Shown here: positions 1-7,741 of the stretch, in pieces
How the letters are laid out: each line of letters starts with the position of its first letter
How positions within the stretch are numbered: position 1 is the stretch's first letter
Origin: Pseudomonadota bacterium
GTDB taxonomy: Bacteria > Pseudomonadota > Alphaproteobacteria > Rhizobiales > Rhizobiaceae
NCBI GenBank assembly: GCA_023419535.1
Contig: JAEZXX010000111.1
Location: 1-32,160 of the forward strand
Direction of reading: 5' to 3'
Length of the DNA stretch: 32,160 bases
The notes under the pieces: model-generated
What the model was told of the DNA's origin: nothing
Databases searched by the model: none
The model's input: only the letters and a program-made list of their open reading frames with translations
Translations under genes and position numbers: made by a program

Positions 1-2
1 GC

Positions 3-941
3 GAACGCCTCGGCGATCCGCCGCCGCCGCGCGCGGCCCCCGAGGCCCGGCGCCCGGCACGGCTCCTGCCGACGCCCACGCAGCCGCCGGCCGGCGAGGG
101 CAGCTTTCCCGCCACCAGCAATGCCGCGCTCGGCGCCTTCCAGCGCGGGCAGTATCTCTCGGCGCTGCGCATCGCCGAGCCGCTCGCCAATCTCGGCGAC
201 GCCGCGGCCCAGACCCTGCTGGGCGAGATCTACCTGCGCGGCCTCGGCGTGCCGCAGGACGAGGCGGAGGCGGCGCGCTGGTTCCGCGTCGCGTCCGACC
301 AGGGCGACGCGCAGGCGCAGTTCCGCTACGCCATGATGCTGATCGACGGCGAGGGCGTCTCCGCCGACCCCGACGCCGCACGCGACCTGATGCGCCGCTC
401 GGCCGACGCCGGCAACCCGCTCGCCGCCTTCAACTACGGGCAGATGCTCATCCGCGCCTCGCCGACGGGCGGCTTCCAGGAGGCCTACCGCTATTTCCGG
501 CAGGCTGCGGACGCGGGTGTGCCCGACGGCCAGTATGCGCTCTCCCAGCTCTACGCCTTCGGCCAGGGCGTCGATCAGGTCGACGACGTCGCCGCCCGGC
601 GCTGGCTGCACGCGGCGGCGGTGCGCGGCCACGACACGGCGCAGATCGAGCTCGGCATCTGGCTCCTGAACGGGCGCGGCGGACCGGCCGACGCGCCGGG
701 CGGCTTCCGCTGGCTGAAGGGCGCGGCCGAGCGCGGCAACCCCATCGCGGTGAACCGCCTCGCCCATCTCTACCGCGACGGCATCGGCACGCCGCGCAAC
801 GCCGAGGAGGCCGCCAAATGGACGGTGATCGCCCGGCGCGCCGGCAATTCCGACGCCGCGCTCGACACCTTCCTGCGCGGCCTGCCCGAGGATCAGCAGC
901 GCCGCGCGCTGGAGGCCGCGAACCGCTTCCAGGCCGGCTGA
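3..941 (+). CDS. Sel1-repeat (SLR/TPR-like) protein, 3' part
   Basis: The frame is open from the first bases of the window, so the true start lies upstream; 312 codons are visible. The first ~45 residues are a Pro/Ala-rich linker. From about residue 45 to 300 there are roughly six Sel1-like repeats of ~36 residues, recognisable by the recurring pattern A-x-x-x-L-G-x-x-Y/L...G-x-G-V...D...AA-R-W-x-x-x-A-x-x-G, for example YLRGLGVPQDEAEAARWF and HLYRDGIGTPRNAEEAAKW. Sel1 repeats form alpha-solenoids that scaffold protein-protein contacts; in rhizobia such proteins often act in the envelope or in signalling, but no partner can be named here. An ATG at 121 is in another frame and is not a start. 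The gene ends 122 bp before efp, and its stop codon sits in the loop of a GC-rich hairpin. Confidence 0.85.
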   Translation, partial: ERLGDPPPPRAAPEARRPARLLPTPTQPPAGEGSFPATSNAALGAFQRGQYLSALRIAEPLANLGDAAAQTLLGEIYLRGLGVPQDEAEAARWFRVASDQGDAQAQFRYAMMLIDGEGVSADPDAARDLMRRSADAGNPLAAFNYGQMLIRASPTGGFQEAYRYFRQAADAGVPDGQYALSQLYAFGQGVDQVDDVAARRWLHAAAVRGHDTAQIELGIWLLNGRGGPADAPGGFRWLKGAAERGNPIAVNRLAHLYRDGIGTPRNAEEAAKWTVIARRAGNSDAALDTFLRGLPEDQQRRALEAANRFQAG

Positions 942-966
942 TCGCCGGCCGGCCGCCGCGTGGCGG
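932..966 (+). terminator. Tandem GC-rich hairpins at the end of the Sel1 gene (possible terminator)
   Basis: Two perfect stems lie back to back: GGCCGGC (932-938) with GCCGGCC (944-950), whose 5-nt loop carries the TGA stop, and CCGCC (953-957) with GGCGG (962-966). There is no real T-tract (TTGAAAAG follows), so intrinsic termination is only a guess. Confidence 0.35.
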
Positions 967-1063
967 TTGAAAAGACAGGCTCTTTGTGGTTTTCACCGCG
1001 AGCCTTCAGCCGGGCGCGACCATGAGATCGCGACCGAAAACCTTGTCTCGGACCCCCGACCCC

Positions 1064-1627
1064 ATGAAGATCAACGGCAACGAAATCAAACCCGGCAACG
1101 TCATCGAGCACAATGGCGGGCTCTGGGCGGCGGTGAAGACGGCGCACGTGAAGCCAGGCAAGGGCGGCGCGTTCGCGCAGGTCGAGCTGAAGAACCTGAT
1201 CGACGGCACCAAGCTCAACGAGCGTTTCCGCGCCTCCGAAACCGTCGAGCGCATCCGCCTGGAGCAGAAGGACTACCAGTTCCTCTACGCCGAGGGCGAG
1301 ATGCTGGTCTTCATGGACAACGAGACCTACGAGCAGCTCGAGCTGCAGAAGGACTTCGTCGGCGACCGCGCCGCCTTCCTCCAGGACGGCATGAAGGTGA
1401 CGGTCGAGAGCCACGAGGACCGACCGATCGGCATCTCGCTGCCCGACTACGTGACGCTGCAGATCGTCGAGGCCGACCCGGTGGTGAAGGGGCAGACCGC
1501 CGCTTCGTCCTACAAGCCGGCGCGCATGGAGAACGGCATCCGCGTGATGGTGCCCCCCTTCATCGAGACGGGCGAGCGCATCGTCGTCGACACCAACGAG
1601 ATCACCTATGTGCGCCGCGCCGACTGA
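1064..1627 (+). CDS. efp: Translation elongation factor P
   Basis: 187 residues, close to the 188 of E. coli EF-P. EF-P binds ribosomes stalled at polyproline stretches, between the P and E sites, and promotes peptide-bond formation. The N-terminal KOW-like domain (1-65) carries the loop HVKPGKGGAF; Lys33 in PGKG is the position that is beta-lysylated in enterobacteria. Two OB-fold domains follow, ending in the usual signature region ...VPPFIETGERIVVDTNEITYV. The start at ATG 1064 (MKINGNEIKPGN) is chosen by family length and conservation; the frame is open upstream to a GTG at 986 and an ATG at 1022, but these would add a non-conserved basic leader. No strong Shine-Dalgarno sequence is visible. 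The next gene, an inositol-monophosphatase-family gene, follows after 30 bp, a pairing I recall from other alphaproteobacteria. Confidence 0.97.
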   Translation: MKINGNEIKPGNVIEHNGGLWAAVKTAHVKPGKGGAFAQVELKNLIDGTKLNERFRASETVERIRLEQKDYQFLYAEGEMLVFMDNETYEQLELQKDFVGDRAAFLQDGMKVTVESHEDRPIGISLPDYVTLQIVEADPVVKGQTAASSYKPARMENGIRVMVPPFIETGERIVVDTNEITYVRRAD

Positions 1628-1657
1628 CGCGTGATCGCCTGAACTGAAAGACGACAT

Positions 1658-2485
1658 ATGGCCCGTTCGGCCCTTCTGAACGTGATGGTGCAGGCCGCGA
1701 TGAAGGCCGGCCGCTCGCTGGTTCGCGACTTCGGCGAGGTCCAGAACCTGCAGGTTTCCATGAAGGGGCCGGCGGACTTCGTCTCCAACGCCGACCGCAA
1801 GGCCGAGGAGATCGTCTTCCAGGAGCTGTCGCGCGCCCGGCCCGACTGGGGTTTCCTCATGGAGGAGCGCGGCGCCGTCGAGGGCAAGGACGCCCAGCAC
1901 CGCTGGCTGGTCGATCCGCTCGACGGGACGACCAACTTCCTGCACGGCATCCCGCATTTCGCGGTCTCGATCGCGCTGGAGCGCGACGGGCAGATCGTGG
2001 CGGGCGTGATCCTCAATCCGGCGCTCGACGAACTCTACACGGCCGAGAAGGGCGGCGGCGCCTTCCTGAACGACCGCCGCATCCGCGTCGCCGCGCGCCA
2101 GCGCGTCAACGAGATGGTCTTCGGAACGGGCATGCCCTTCCTCGGCCGCGGCGACCATGCGCGCTTCCTGTACGAGATGCGCCACGTGATGGCCGAGTGC
2201 TCGGGCATCCGGCGCATCGGCACGGCCTCGCTCGACCTCGCCTATGTCGCGGCGGGACGCTTCGACGGCTTCTGGGAGCGGGCGCTGGGCCCCTGGGACA
2301 TCGCCGCCGGCGCGATTCTGGTCCGCGAGGCGGGCGGCTTCGTCACCGACGTCGAGGGCAATCCCTTCGACGCGATGAAGGGCGCGATCCTGTGCGGCAA
2401 CGAGTTCGCCCACAAGGCGCTCGGCGAGCTGGTCAAGCGCGCCAACACCGTGCGCAGCCAGGACCGGGCGACGGCCGCCGAGTGA
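1658..2485 (+). CDS. suhB: Inositol-1-monophosphatase family protein (SuhB-like)
   Basis: 275 residues, the normal length for the Mg-dependent, lithium-sensitive IMPase family, which hydrolyses myo-inositol phosphates and related sugar phosphates in the cytoplasm. The metal-binding signatures are all present: DFVSNADRKAE (40-50), MEERG with Glu69/Glu70, WLVDPLDGTTNFLHG with Asp86 and Asp89, and WDIAAGAILVREAGG with Asp214. Nothing catalytic is missing. It starts at ATG 1658, 30 bp after the efp stop, and is probably cotranscribed with efp. In E. coli SuhB also joins rRNA antitermination complexes; whether this one does cannot be read from the sequence. The symbol is a family-level name, since alphaproteobacteria often carry several paralogues (including HisN-type histidinol phosphatases). 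Confidence 0.9.
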   Translation: MARSALLNVMVQAAMKAGRSLVRDFGEVQNLQVSMKGPADFVSNADRKAEEIVFQELSRARPDWGFLMEERGAVEGKDAQHRWLVDPLDGTTNFLHGIPHFAVSIALERDGQIVAGVILNPALDELYTAEKGGGAFLNDRRIRVAARQRVNEMVFGTGMPFLGRGDHARFLYEMRHVMAECSGIRRIGTASLDLAYVAAGRFDGFWERALGPWDIAAGAILVREAGGFVTDVEGNPFDAMKGAILCGNEFAHKALGELVKRANTVRSQDRATAAE

Positions 2486-2578
2486 CGGGGCGCGTGCGCA
2501 CACTGGAGCGAGCGGGCGCGGTCCGCTAAAGAGGGCTCCAACGCGTTCGAAGGTCGGGCGCAACGGGCAGGGGGGTCG

Positions 2579-3631
2579 ATGCAGCTCTTGAGTTCCCCCA
2601 AGGACGCGGCGCAGGAGCGCCGTCCGGGCGGCGCGGTCTCCGAACGCCTGTCGAGCCCGCTCGTCTATCTCTGGTCGATGCTGGTCTTCCTGGCGCTCGC
2701 CGCCTTCGTCGCGCTGATCCTCGGCCGGCAGGTCATCGGCGCCTTCACCACCAATCCGGGGCTGAACGGGCTCATCGTCGGCGTCCTCGTCGTCGGCATC
2801 GTCCTGTCGCTGCGCCAGGTGCTCGTGCTGCGGCGCGAGGTGCGCTGGGTCAACGCCTTCCGCGACGGCGGGGGCGAGGCCGAGCGGGTGAGGCCGCCGA
2901 TCCTGCTCGCCCCCGTCGGCGCGATGATCGGCGGGCGCGGCGCCAACCTGACGCTGAACACCTCCTCCTCGCGCTCGATCCTGGAATCGATCGCCACGCG
3001 CCTCGACGAGAACCGCGACGTCGCGCGCTACCTGATCGGGCTCCTGGTCTTCCTCGGCCTTCTCGGCACCTTCTGGGGCCTGCTCGCCACCATCGGCTCC
3101 ATCTCCTCCACCATCCAGGCCCTCGATCCGGGCGCCAGCGACGCGGCGAGCATCCTGAACTCGGTGCAGCAGGGCCTGTCCGCGCCGCTCGCCGGCATGG
3201 GCACGGCCTTCTCCTCCTCGCTCTTCGGTCTTGCGGGATCCATGGTGCTGGGCTTTCTCGACCTCCAGGTCGGGCGCGCGCAGAACCGGTTCTACACCGA
3301 GATCGAGGACTGGCTGTCCTCCGTCACCGACGTCGGGGCCGACATGGTCCTGCCGGCGGCGGCCGCGAGCCTTCCGGCCGGCGGCGCGGAGGAGATGCGG
3401 CTCCTGTCGGAGCGTCTGAACCGTCTGGTGCAGGAGCAGGGCGCCGGCCAGCGCACCAGCGCGGCCATGGCCAGTCTCGCCGAGAGCATCCAGGGCCTCG
3501 TCCAGCACATGCGCTCCGAACAGCAGATGCTGCGCGATTTCGTGGAGACCCAGGCGAACGAGCAGCGCGCCATGCGCGGCACGCTCGACCGGCTGTCGGC
3601 CTCGATCGGCGACGCCTCTCGGAAGGGTTGA
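2579..3631 (+). CDS. MotA/TolQ/ExbB-like proton-channel protein
   Basis: 350 residues. Four hydrophobic segments are visible at about 26-49, 58-79, 149-172 and 204-227, the last two forming the MotA/TolQ/ExbB core (GLLGTFWGLLATIG and GMGTAFSSSLFGLAGS). The C-terminal ~100 residues are polar and helical (LLSERLNRLVQEQ...), probably a cytoplasmic coiled coil. A G-rich ribosome site (2565-2576) precedes ATG 2579. The stop is followed three bases later by the start of the OmpA/MotB-like gene, so the two are translationally coupled and are inferred to form one ion-driven stator-like complex in the inner membrane. No flagellar or Tol genes are near, so the role is unknown. Known: this family converts proton or sodium flow into rotation or force. 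Inferred: a cell-envelope function. Confidence 0.85.
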   Translation: MQLLSSPKDAAQERRPGGAVSERLSSPLVYLWSMLVFLALAAFVALILGRQVIGAFTTNPGLNGLIVGVLVVGIVLSLRQVLVLRREVRWVNAFRDGGGEAERVRPPILLAPVGAMIGGRGANLTLNTSSSRSILESIATRLDENRDVARYLIGLLVFLGLLGTFWGLLATIGSISSTIQALDPGASDAASILNSVQQGLSAPLAGMGTAFSSSLFGLAGSMVLGFLDLQVGRAQNRFYTEIEDWLSSVTDVGADMVLPAAAASLPAGGAEEMRLLSERLNRLVQEQGAGQRTSAAMASLAESIQGLVQHMRSEQQMLRDFVETQANEQRAMRGTLDRLSASIGDASRKG

Positions 3632-3634
3632 GCG

Positions 3635-4663
3635 ATGGCGCTTTCGAAGCGGAGCCGCACGCGCGAGGTCAATTACTGGCCCGGCTATGTCGACGCGCTC
3701 TCGACCCTGCTTCTGGCGATCATCTTCCTCCTTTCCGTCTTCGTCATCGCGCAGTTCCTGCTCAGCCGCGAAATCTCGGGGCAGGACACGGTCCTGAGCC
3801 GCCTGAATGCCCAGATCGCCGAGCTGAACGAGCTCCTGGCGCTGGAGCGCGCCAGCGGCTCGGACCTCTCCGACGAGCTCTCGGCGCTGCGCGCCTCGCT
3901 GGCGAGCGTGCAGGAGGACCGCTCGCGGCTGCAGGCCGCCCTCGACGCCGGGCAGGGCGCGGGCATCGGCGGCGAGGCGCAGATCGGCGAGCTTCGCGGG
4001 GCCGTGGAGGCCGAGCGCGAGATCTCGGCCCAGGCGCGCGGGCAGGTGGACCTCCTCAACCTCCAGCTCGCCGCGCTGCGCCAGCAGATCCAGGCGCTCG
4101 AAGGCGCGCTCGACGTCTCGGAGGCGAGCGACCGCGAGAGCCGCGTCCAGATCGCCGAACTCGGGCGGCGTCTGAACGTGGCGCTCGCGCAGCGCGTCCA
4201 GGAGCTGGCGCGCTATCGGTCCGACTTCTTCGGCCGCCTGCGCGAGATCCTGTCGGACCGCGACAACATCCGGGTCGTCGGCGACCGCTTCGTCTTCCAG
4301 TCCGAGGTGCTGTTCACGTCCGGCTCCGACGTCCTACAGCCGGAGGGCCAGGAGCAGATGAACGGCCTCGCGCAGGCGATCCTGGAGCTGAACCGCGAGA
4401 TTCCGTCCGATATCAACTGGATCATCCGCGTCGACGGCCACACCGACAACGTGCCGCTCTCGGGCACCGGGCAGTTCGCGGACAACTGGCAGCTCTCGAC
4501 CGACCGCGCCGCGGCCGTGGTGCGCTACCTCGTCAGTCAGGGCGTGCCGACCAACCGCCTGGCCGCCACCGGCTTCGGCGAGTTCCAGCCGCTTGATGCT
4601 GGCGATTCGCCCGAGGCGCGCGCGAGGAACCGGCGGATCGAACTGAAGCTGACGGAGCGCTGA
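3635..4663 (+). CDS. MotB/OmpA-like peptidoglycan-binding stator partner
   Basis: 342 residues. A single membrane helix at about 18-42 carries Asp20 in the context YVDALSTLLL, the position of the ion-binding aspartate of MotB/TolR/ExbD. A long heptad-rich region, about 50-190, is a predicted periplasmic coiled coil. The C-terminal 215-342 is an OmpA-family domain with VDGHTDNVP, LSTDRAAAVVRYL, GFGEFQP and NRRIELKL, which binds the diaminopimelate peptide of peptidoglycan. Only GCG separates its ATG from the stop of the preceding MotA-like gene, so the pair is one unit. The coiled coil is longer than that of a flagellar MotB, which argues for a dedicated envelope role. It ends before a convergent ABC transporter, with two hairpins in between. 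Confidence 0.87.
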   Translation: MALSKRSRTREVNYWPGYVDALSTLLLAIIFLLSVFVIAQFLLSREISGQDTVLSRLNAQIAELNELLALERASGSDLSDELSALRASLASVQEDRSRLQAALDAGQGAGIGGEAQIGELRGAVEAEREISAQARGQVDLLNLQLAALRQQIQALEGALDVSEASDRESRVQIAELGRRLNVALAQRVQELARYRSDFFGRLREILSDRDNIRVVGDRFVFQSEVLFTSGSDVLQPEGQEQMNGLAQAILELNREIPSDINWIIRVDGHTDNVPLSGTGQFADNWQLSTDRAAAVVRYLVSQGVPTNRLAATGFGEFQPLDAGDSPEARARNRRIELKLTER

Positions 4664-4706
4664 GGCGCCTGCCCGACGGGCGCCATCACTGGCGAAGGGC
4701 GCCGAC

Positions 4707-4730
4707 CCCTCTCCCGCTCGCGGGAGAGGG
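4707..4730. repeat. Perfect 10-bp-stem palindrome, possible bidirectional terminator
   Basis: CCCTCTCCCG (4707-4716) and CGGGAGAGGG (4721-4730) form a perfect 10-bp stem with a 4-nt loop between two convergent genes. It resembles the short intergenic palindromes common in rhizobial genomes. Confidence 0.6.
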
Positions 4731-4814
4731 TGGCCGCGAAGCGGTCGGGTGAGGGCTCGCAGGGCGCAGGCGTCGCAGGGCCGCGTGAGGGGCGGGGCGT
4801 CGGCGCCCTTCGAC

Positions 4815-4857
4815 GCCCTCATCCGCCTGCCGGCACCTTCTCCCCGCGGGGAGAAGG
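4815..4857. repeat. Rhizobial-type intergenic repeat, copy 1 (RIME/REP-like)
   Basis: A 21-bp lead (GCCCTCATCC...) is followed by the perfect 22-bp palindrome CCTTCTCCCCG/CGGGGAGAAGG (4836-4857). A second copy with two differences in the first 31 bases lies at 21177-21220. Both copies sit between convergent genes, where they could act as bidirectional terminators or REP-like elements. Confidence 0.7.
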
Positions 4858-4879
4858 GGGGCGGCGGAAACGCCTGCGT

Positions 4880-6676
4880 CTATTCCGCGGCGGTGGACAG
4901 GTCCGTGTCGAACTGCAGCCGGGCGAGCCGGGCGTAGGCGCCGCCCTTGGCCATCAGGGCGGCGTGCGTGCCCTCCTCGGCGATCCGGCCGTTCTCGAGC
5001 ACGAGGATGCGGTCGGCCTTGAGGATGGTCGCCAGCCGGTGCGCCACGACGATGGTGGTGCGGCCCTTCGTCAGCCGGTCGAGCGCGGTCTGGACCAGCC
5101 GCTCGCTCTCGGCATCGAGCGCCGAGGTCGCCTCGTCGAGGAGGAGGATCGGCGCGTCGCGCAGGATGGCGCGGGCGATGGCGAGCCGCTGGCGCTGGCC
5201 GCCCGACAGCGTCACCCCGCGCTCCCCGACCGGCGTCTCGTAGCCGGCGGGCAGACGGCGTACGAAATCGTCGACGAGGGCGGTCCGCGCGGCGCGCTCG
5301 ACGGCCTCGCGCGTCGCGTCCTTCGCGCCGAAGGCGATGTTGTCGGAGACGCTCGCGGCGAAGATGGCGACGTCCTGCGAGACATAGGCGAGCCGTTCGC
5401 GCAGGGCGCCCGGCTCGACGTCACGCACGTCCATCCCGTCGACGAGCACCGCGCCCGCGCCCGCGTCGTAGAAGCGCTCGATCAGCGAGAAGAGCGTCGA
5501 CTTGCCGGCACCCGAGAGCCCGACGATCGCGACCGTCTCGCCCGGCCGGACCTCGAAGTCGAGATCGGACAGAACCGCGTGCGAGGGGTTGCTCTCATAG
5601 GCGAAGGAGACGGCGCTGAACCGCACCGAGCCGAGCGGGGGCGAGGGGAGGGCGAGGGGGCGCTCGGGCGCCGCCACGGCCGAGCGCTCCTCCAGCAGCT
5701 CGGTCAGGCGCTCGGTCGCGCCGGCGGCCTGCGCGAGTTCGCCGTAGACCTCCGAGAGCTGACCGAGCGCGCCGGCGGCGAAGACGGCGTAGAGCAGGAA
5801 CTGGCCGAGCGTGCCGGCCGTCATCCGCCCCTGGATCACCTGCTCGGCGCCGGCCCAGAGGACGAGGACGATGGAGGTGAAGATGGCGAAGATCGCGAAG
5901 GCGGTCAGGAAGGCGCGCGCCACAGTGGAGCGACGCGCCGCCTGGAAGGCCTCGTTCACCGCCGCGCCGTAGCGCGCGCTTGCCGAATCCTCCCCGGTGA
6001 AGGCCTGGACGGTGCGAAGGCTGGCGATGGTCTCGCCGGCATAGGCGTTGGCCTCGGCGAGCCGGTCCTGCGCCCGCCGCGCCCGGCGCCGCACCGAGCG
6101 CCCGAAGCCGACCAGCGGCACGACGACGAAGGGAATCGCCGCCACCACGATGAGGGACAGGCCGGGCGCCGTCGCCACCATCATGGCGACCGCGCCGATC
6201 ATCAGGATGCCGTTGCGCAGCGCCAGCGACAGCGTCGAGCCGACAGCGGACTTGATCTGCGCCGTGTCGGCCGTCAGGCGCGAGACGATCTCGCCGGACA
6301 AGGTGCGGTCGTAGAAGGCGGGCGACAGCCGCGCGACATGGTCGAAGATGCGCGTGCGAAGGTCCGCGACGATCCGCTCGCCGAGCGTGATGACGAAGTA
6401 GTAGCGCGCGCCGCTGGCGATCGCGAGGACGATGGACAGGACCACCAGCATCGCGAAATAGGTGTCGACGAAGGCCGTGTCGGGCGTGTCGAAGCCGTGG
6501 TCGACCACGCGGCGCACGGCGAGCGGCAGAGAGAGGGTCGTCGCGGAGGCGAGCAGGAGGGCGATCGCGGCGCCCGCGACGAGCCCGCGATGGCGTTTCA
6601 GCAAGGGCAGGAGGCGCCTGAGGGGCGCGAGCTTGCGTCGGTCTGGCCGGGCGGGACGGACGGGGCTGTCTGGCAA
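4880..6676 (-). CDS. ABC exporter, fused membrane and ATPase domains (MsbA-like)
   Basis: From the TTG at 6676 the product is 598 residues, the usual size of a type IV ABC half-exporter. The N-terminal ~300 residues hold six membrane helices of the ABC transporter transmembrane domain; the C-terminal part is the ATPase, with Walker A GLSGAGKST (~384-392), the signature LSGGQRQR (~487), Walker B ILLLDEATSALD (~505) and the H-loop VVAHRLA. It probably works as a homodimer that flips lipid or drug-like substrates outward; the substrate is unknown. The frame stays open to a GTG at 6820, but the extra 48 residues would overlap the rpmE promoter and leader and look non-conserved, so I prefer TTG 6676, which has GGAAAA just upstream. 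No ATG is available before the first helix. It is convergent with the stator pair and divergent from rpmE. Confidence 0.87.
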   Translation of the reverse strand: MPDSPVRPARPDRRKLAPLRRLLPLLKRHRGLVAGAAIALLLASATTLSLPLAVRRVVDHGFDTPDTAFVDTYFAMLVVLSIVLAIASGARYYFVITLGERIVADLRTRIFDHVARLSPAFYDRTLSGEIVSRLTADTAQIKSAVGSTLSLALRNGILMIGAVAMMVATAPGLSLIVVAAIPFVVVPLVGFGRSVRRRARRAQDRLAEANAYAGETIASLRTVQAFTGEDSASARYGAAVNEAFQAARRSTVARAFLTAFAIFAIFTSIVLVLWAGAEQVIQGRMTAGTLGQFLLYAVFAAGALGQLSEVYGELAQAAGATERLTELLEERSAVAAPERPLALPSPPLGSVRFSAVSFAYESNPSHAVLSDLDFEVRPGETVAIVGLSGAGKSTLFSLIERFYDAGAGAVLVDGMDVRDVEPGALRERLAYVSQDVAIFAASVSDNIAFGAKDATREAVERAARTALVDDFVRRLPAGYETPVGERGVTLSGGQRQRLAIARAILRDAPILLLDEATSALDAESERLVQTALDRLTKGRTTIVVAHRLATILKADRILVLENGRIAEEGTHAALMAKGGAYARLARLQFDTDLSTAAE

Positions 6677-6701
6677 CGGTTTTCCGCGGCCGAAGCCGCC
6701 C

Positions 6702-6730
6702 TTGTGCGTGTTTCGGGCCTGATGTATAGG
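6702..6730 (+). promoter_or_regulatory. Sigma-70-type promoter of rpmE
   Basis: TTGTGC (6702-6707), a 17-bp spacer and TATAGG (6725-6730) place the start of transcription near 6737, about 100 nt before the rpmE start. The box lies 26 bp from the inferred start of the divergent exporter gene, so the two control regions overlap. Confidence 0.65.
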
Positions 6731-6834
6731 CTCACCCTCGAATTTGGAAGCGATCGAAGGAGCCGCCGCGGCGGCGTGTGGGCTGGCGACAGGAGCCGGT
6801 CCACCGAAGGTCGGCAGCACCCGAGGGCAGTACC

Positions 6835-7056
6835 GTGAAGAAAGACATCCACCCGAAGTACCACACGATCACCGTCGTGATGACGAACGGGACCGAGTAC
6901 CAGACGCGCTCCACCTGGGGCTCGGAGGGCGACAAGATGAACCTCGACATCGACCCGACGAGCCACCCGGCCTGGACCGGCGGCAACCAGCAGCTGCTGG
7001 ACCGCGGCGGCCGCGTCTCTCGCTTCAACAAGAAGTACGCCGGCTTCGGCATCTGA
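6835..7056 (+). CDS. rpmE: 50S ribosomal protein bL31 (cysteine-free form)
   Basis: 73 residues starting at GTG 6835, with GAGGG at 6823-6827 as ribosome site (7-nt spacing). The start MKKDIHPKYHTITVVMTNG and the motif STWGSEGD are typical of alphaproteobacterial bL31, a protein of the large subunit at the bridge to the 30S head. The protein has no cysteine at all, so it lacks the CxxC zinc-binding residues of the C+ form and should not depend on zinc. It has its own promoter and a clear intrinsic terminator, so it is probably a single-gene transcript. Divergent from an ABC exporter and convergent with rcdA. Confidence 0.96.
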   Translation: MKKDIHPKYHTITVVMTNGTEYQTRSTWGSEGDKMNLDIDPTSHPAWTGGNQQLLDRGGRVSRFNKKYAGFGI

Positions 7057-7082
7057 TCGCCGAAACGCGCAGACCGCTTCAG

Positions 7083-7110
7083 AAGGGCCCGCCTCGCGCG
7101 GGCCTTTTTT
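7083..7110 (+). terminator. Intrinsic terminator of rpmE
   Basis: GGCCCGC (7086-7092) pairs with GCGGGCC (7098-7104), followed by six T (7105-7110), 27 bp after the rpmE stop. The A residues before the stem extend pairing into the T-tract. Confidence 0.9.
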
Positions 7111-7219
7111 CGTTCGGGCCGCCCTTCGCGAACGCAAGCGATCCCGCTCGGGCGCGACAGCCCGGCGAGTTCGGTCGGATCGGCAAGAGGGGAGGGCGCC
7201 GAAGCGGCCCCGGAACGGC

Positions 7220-7741
7220 TCAGGCCGAGAAGGCGGTGCGCAGGAGCTTGATCTGCTCGCCCACGGGGTCGTGGCTCGTCTCGGGCTCCGCCTCGCCGTA
7301 GATCTGCCGGTCGAGCAGCGCGATGCGGGTCTCGAGCTTGAGCGCCCGCTCCACGAGATCGCGGAAGGTCTCGGGCAGCTCGCCGAAGGCCGGCATCTCG
7401 CGGCCCGAGCCGGTGGCCTCCAGGCGCACCTTCACCTTCTCGGCCTCGACCTGGGCGCGCGACATGTCGCCCTGGTTGGCGGCGCGCTGGAGCAGGAGCC
7501 AGGAGGCGACCTGCATCAGGCGCGTCGTCAGCCGCATGGATTCCGCCGCGTAGAGCGTCGCACCGGCGCGCGACAGGCCCCGGGCCTCCTCGCGTCCCGC
7601 CCCGTCCAGATAGCTCGCCGTCTCGTCGACCAGCGTCATGCCCTCGTTGAAGATCGGCTGGAAGGAACGCGAGAACGCGATGCGTTCGGCGAGCCGAATC
7701 GTCTGGGCTTCCGGGACATGATCGAGGGAGGTGGTCGTCAT
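7220..7741 (-). CDS. rcdA: DUF1465 family protein, RcdA-like regulator of CtrA degradation
   Basis: 173 residues from ATG 7741 (MTTTSLDHVPEAQTI). The conserved core IRLAERIAFSRSFQPIFNEGMTLVDETASYLDG, then AESMRLTTRLMQVASWLLLQRA, matches DUF1465, the family of Caulobacter RcdA. In Caulobacter RcdA is an adaptor that, with CpdR and PopA, brings CtrA and other substrates to the ClpXP protease at the G1-S transition. The protein is all-helical and ends in a polar tail, as in RcdA, whose flexible C-terminus is functional. The frame is open 55 codons further upstream, but that part is not conserved. It faces trcR across a 485-bp intergenic region. Family membership is firm; that it controls CtrA turnover here is inferred from Caulobacter. 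Confidence 0.82.
   Translation of the reverse strand: MTTTSLDHVPEAQTIRLAERIAFSRSFQPIFNEGMTLVDETASYLDGAGREEARGLSRAGATLYAAESMRLTTRLMQVASWLLLQRAANQGDMSRAQVEAEKVKVRLEATGSGREMPAFGELPETFRDLVERALKLETRIALLDRQIYGEAEPETSHDPVGEQIKLLRTAFSA

Noticed and set aside
967..995. A promoter for efp using TTGAAA at 967-972
   Set aside because: No acceptable -10 is found 16-18 bp downstream; the T-rich stretch there matches poorly.
893..3508. An 871-codon minus-strand open frame
   Set aside because: It overlaps efp, the IMPase gene and the MotA-like gene; composition is Arg/Asp/Glu/Gly-rich without motifs.
2579..4663. A Zorya-type defence locus (ZorA/ZorB)
   Set aside because: The pair has the right general architecture, but no ZorC, ZorD or ZorE gene is nearby and the surroundings are housekeeping genes. 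A non-defence stator-like pair is more likely.
4730..6838. A 702-codon plus-strand open frame
   Set aside because: It is antisense to the ABC exporter, whose Walker A, signature and Walker B motifs are intact on the minus strand.
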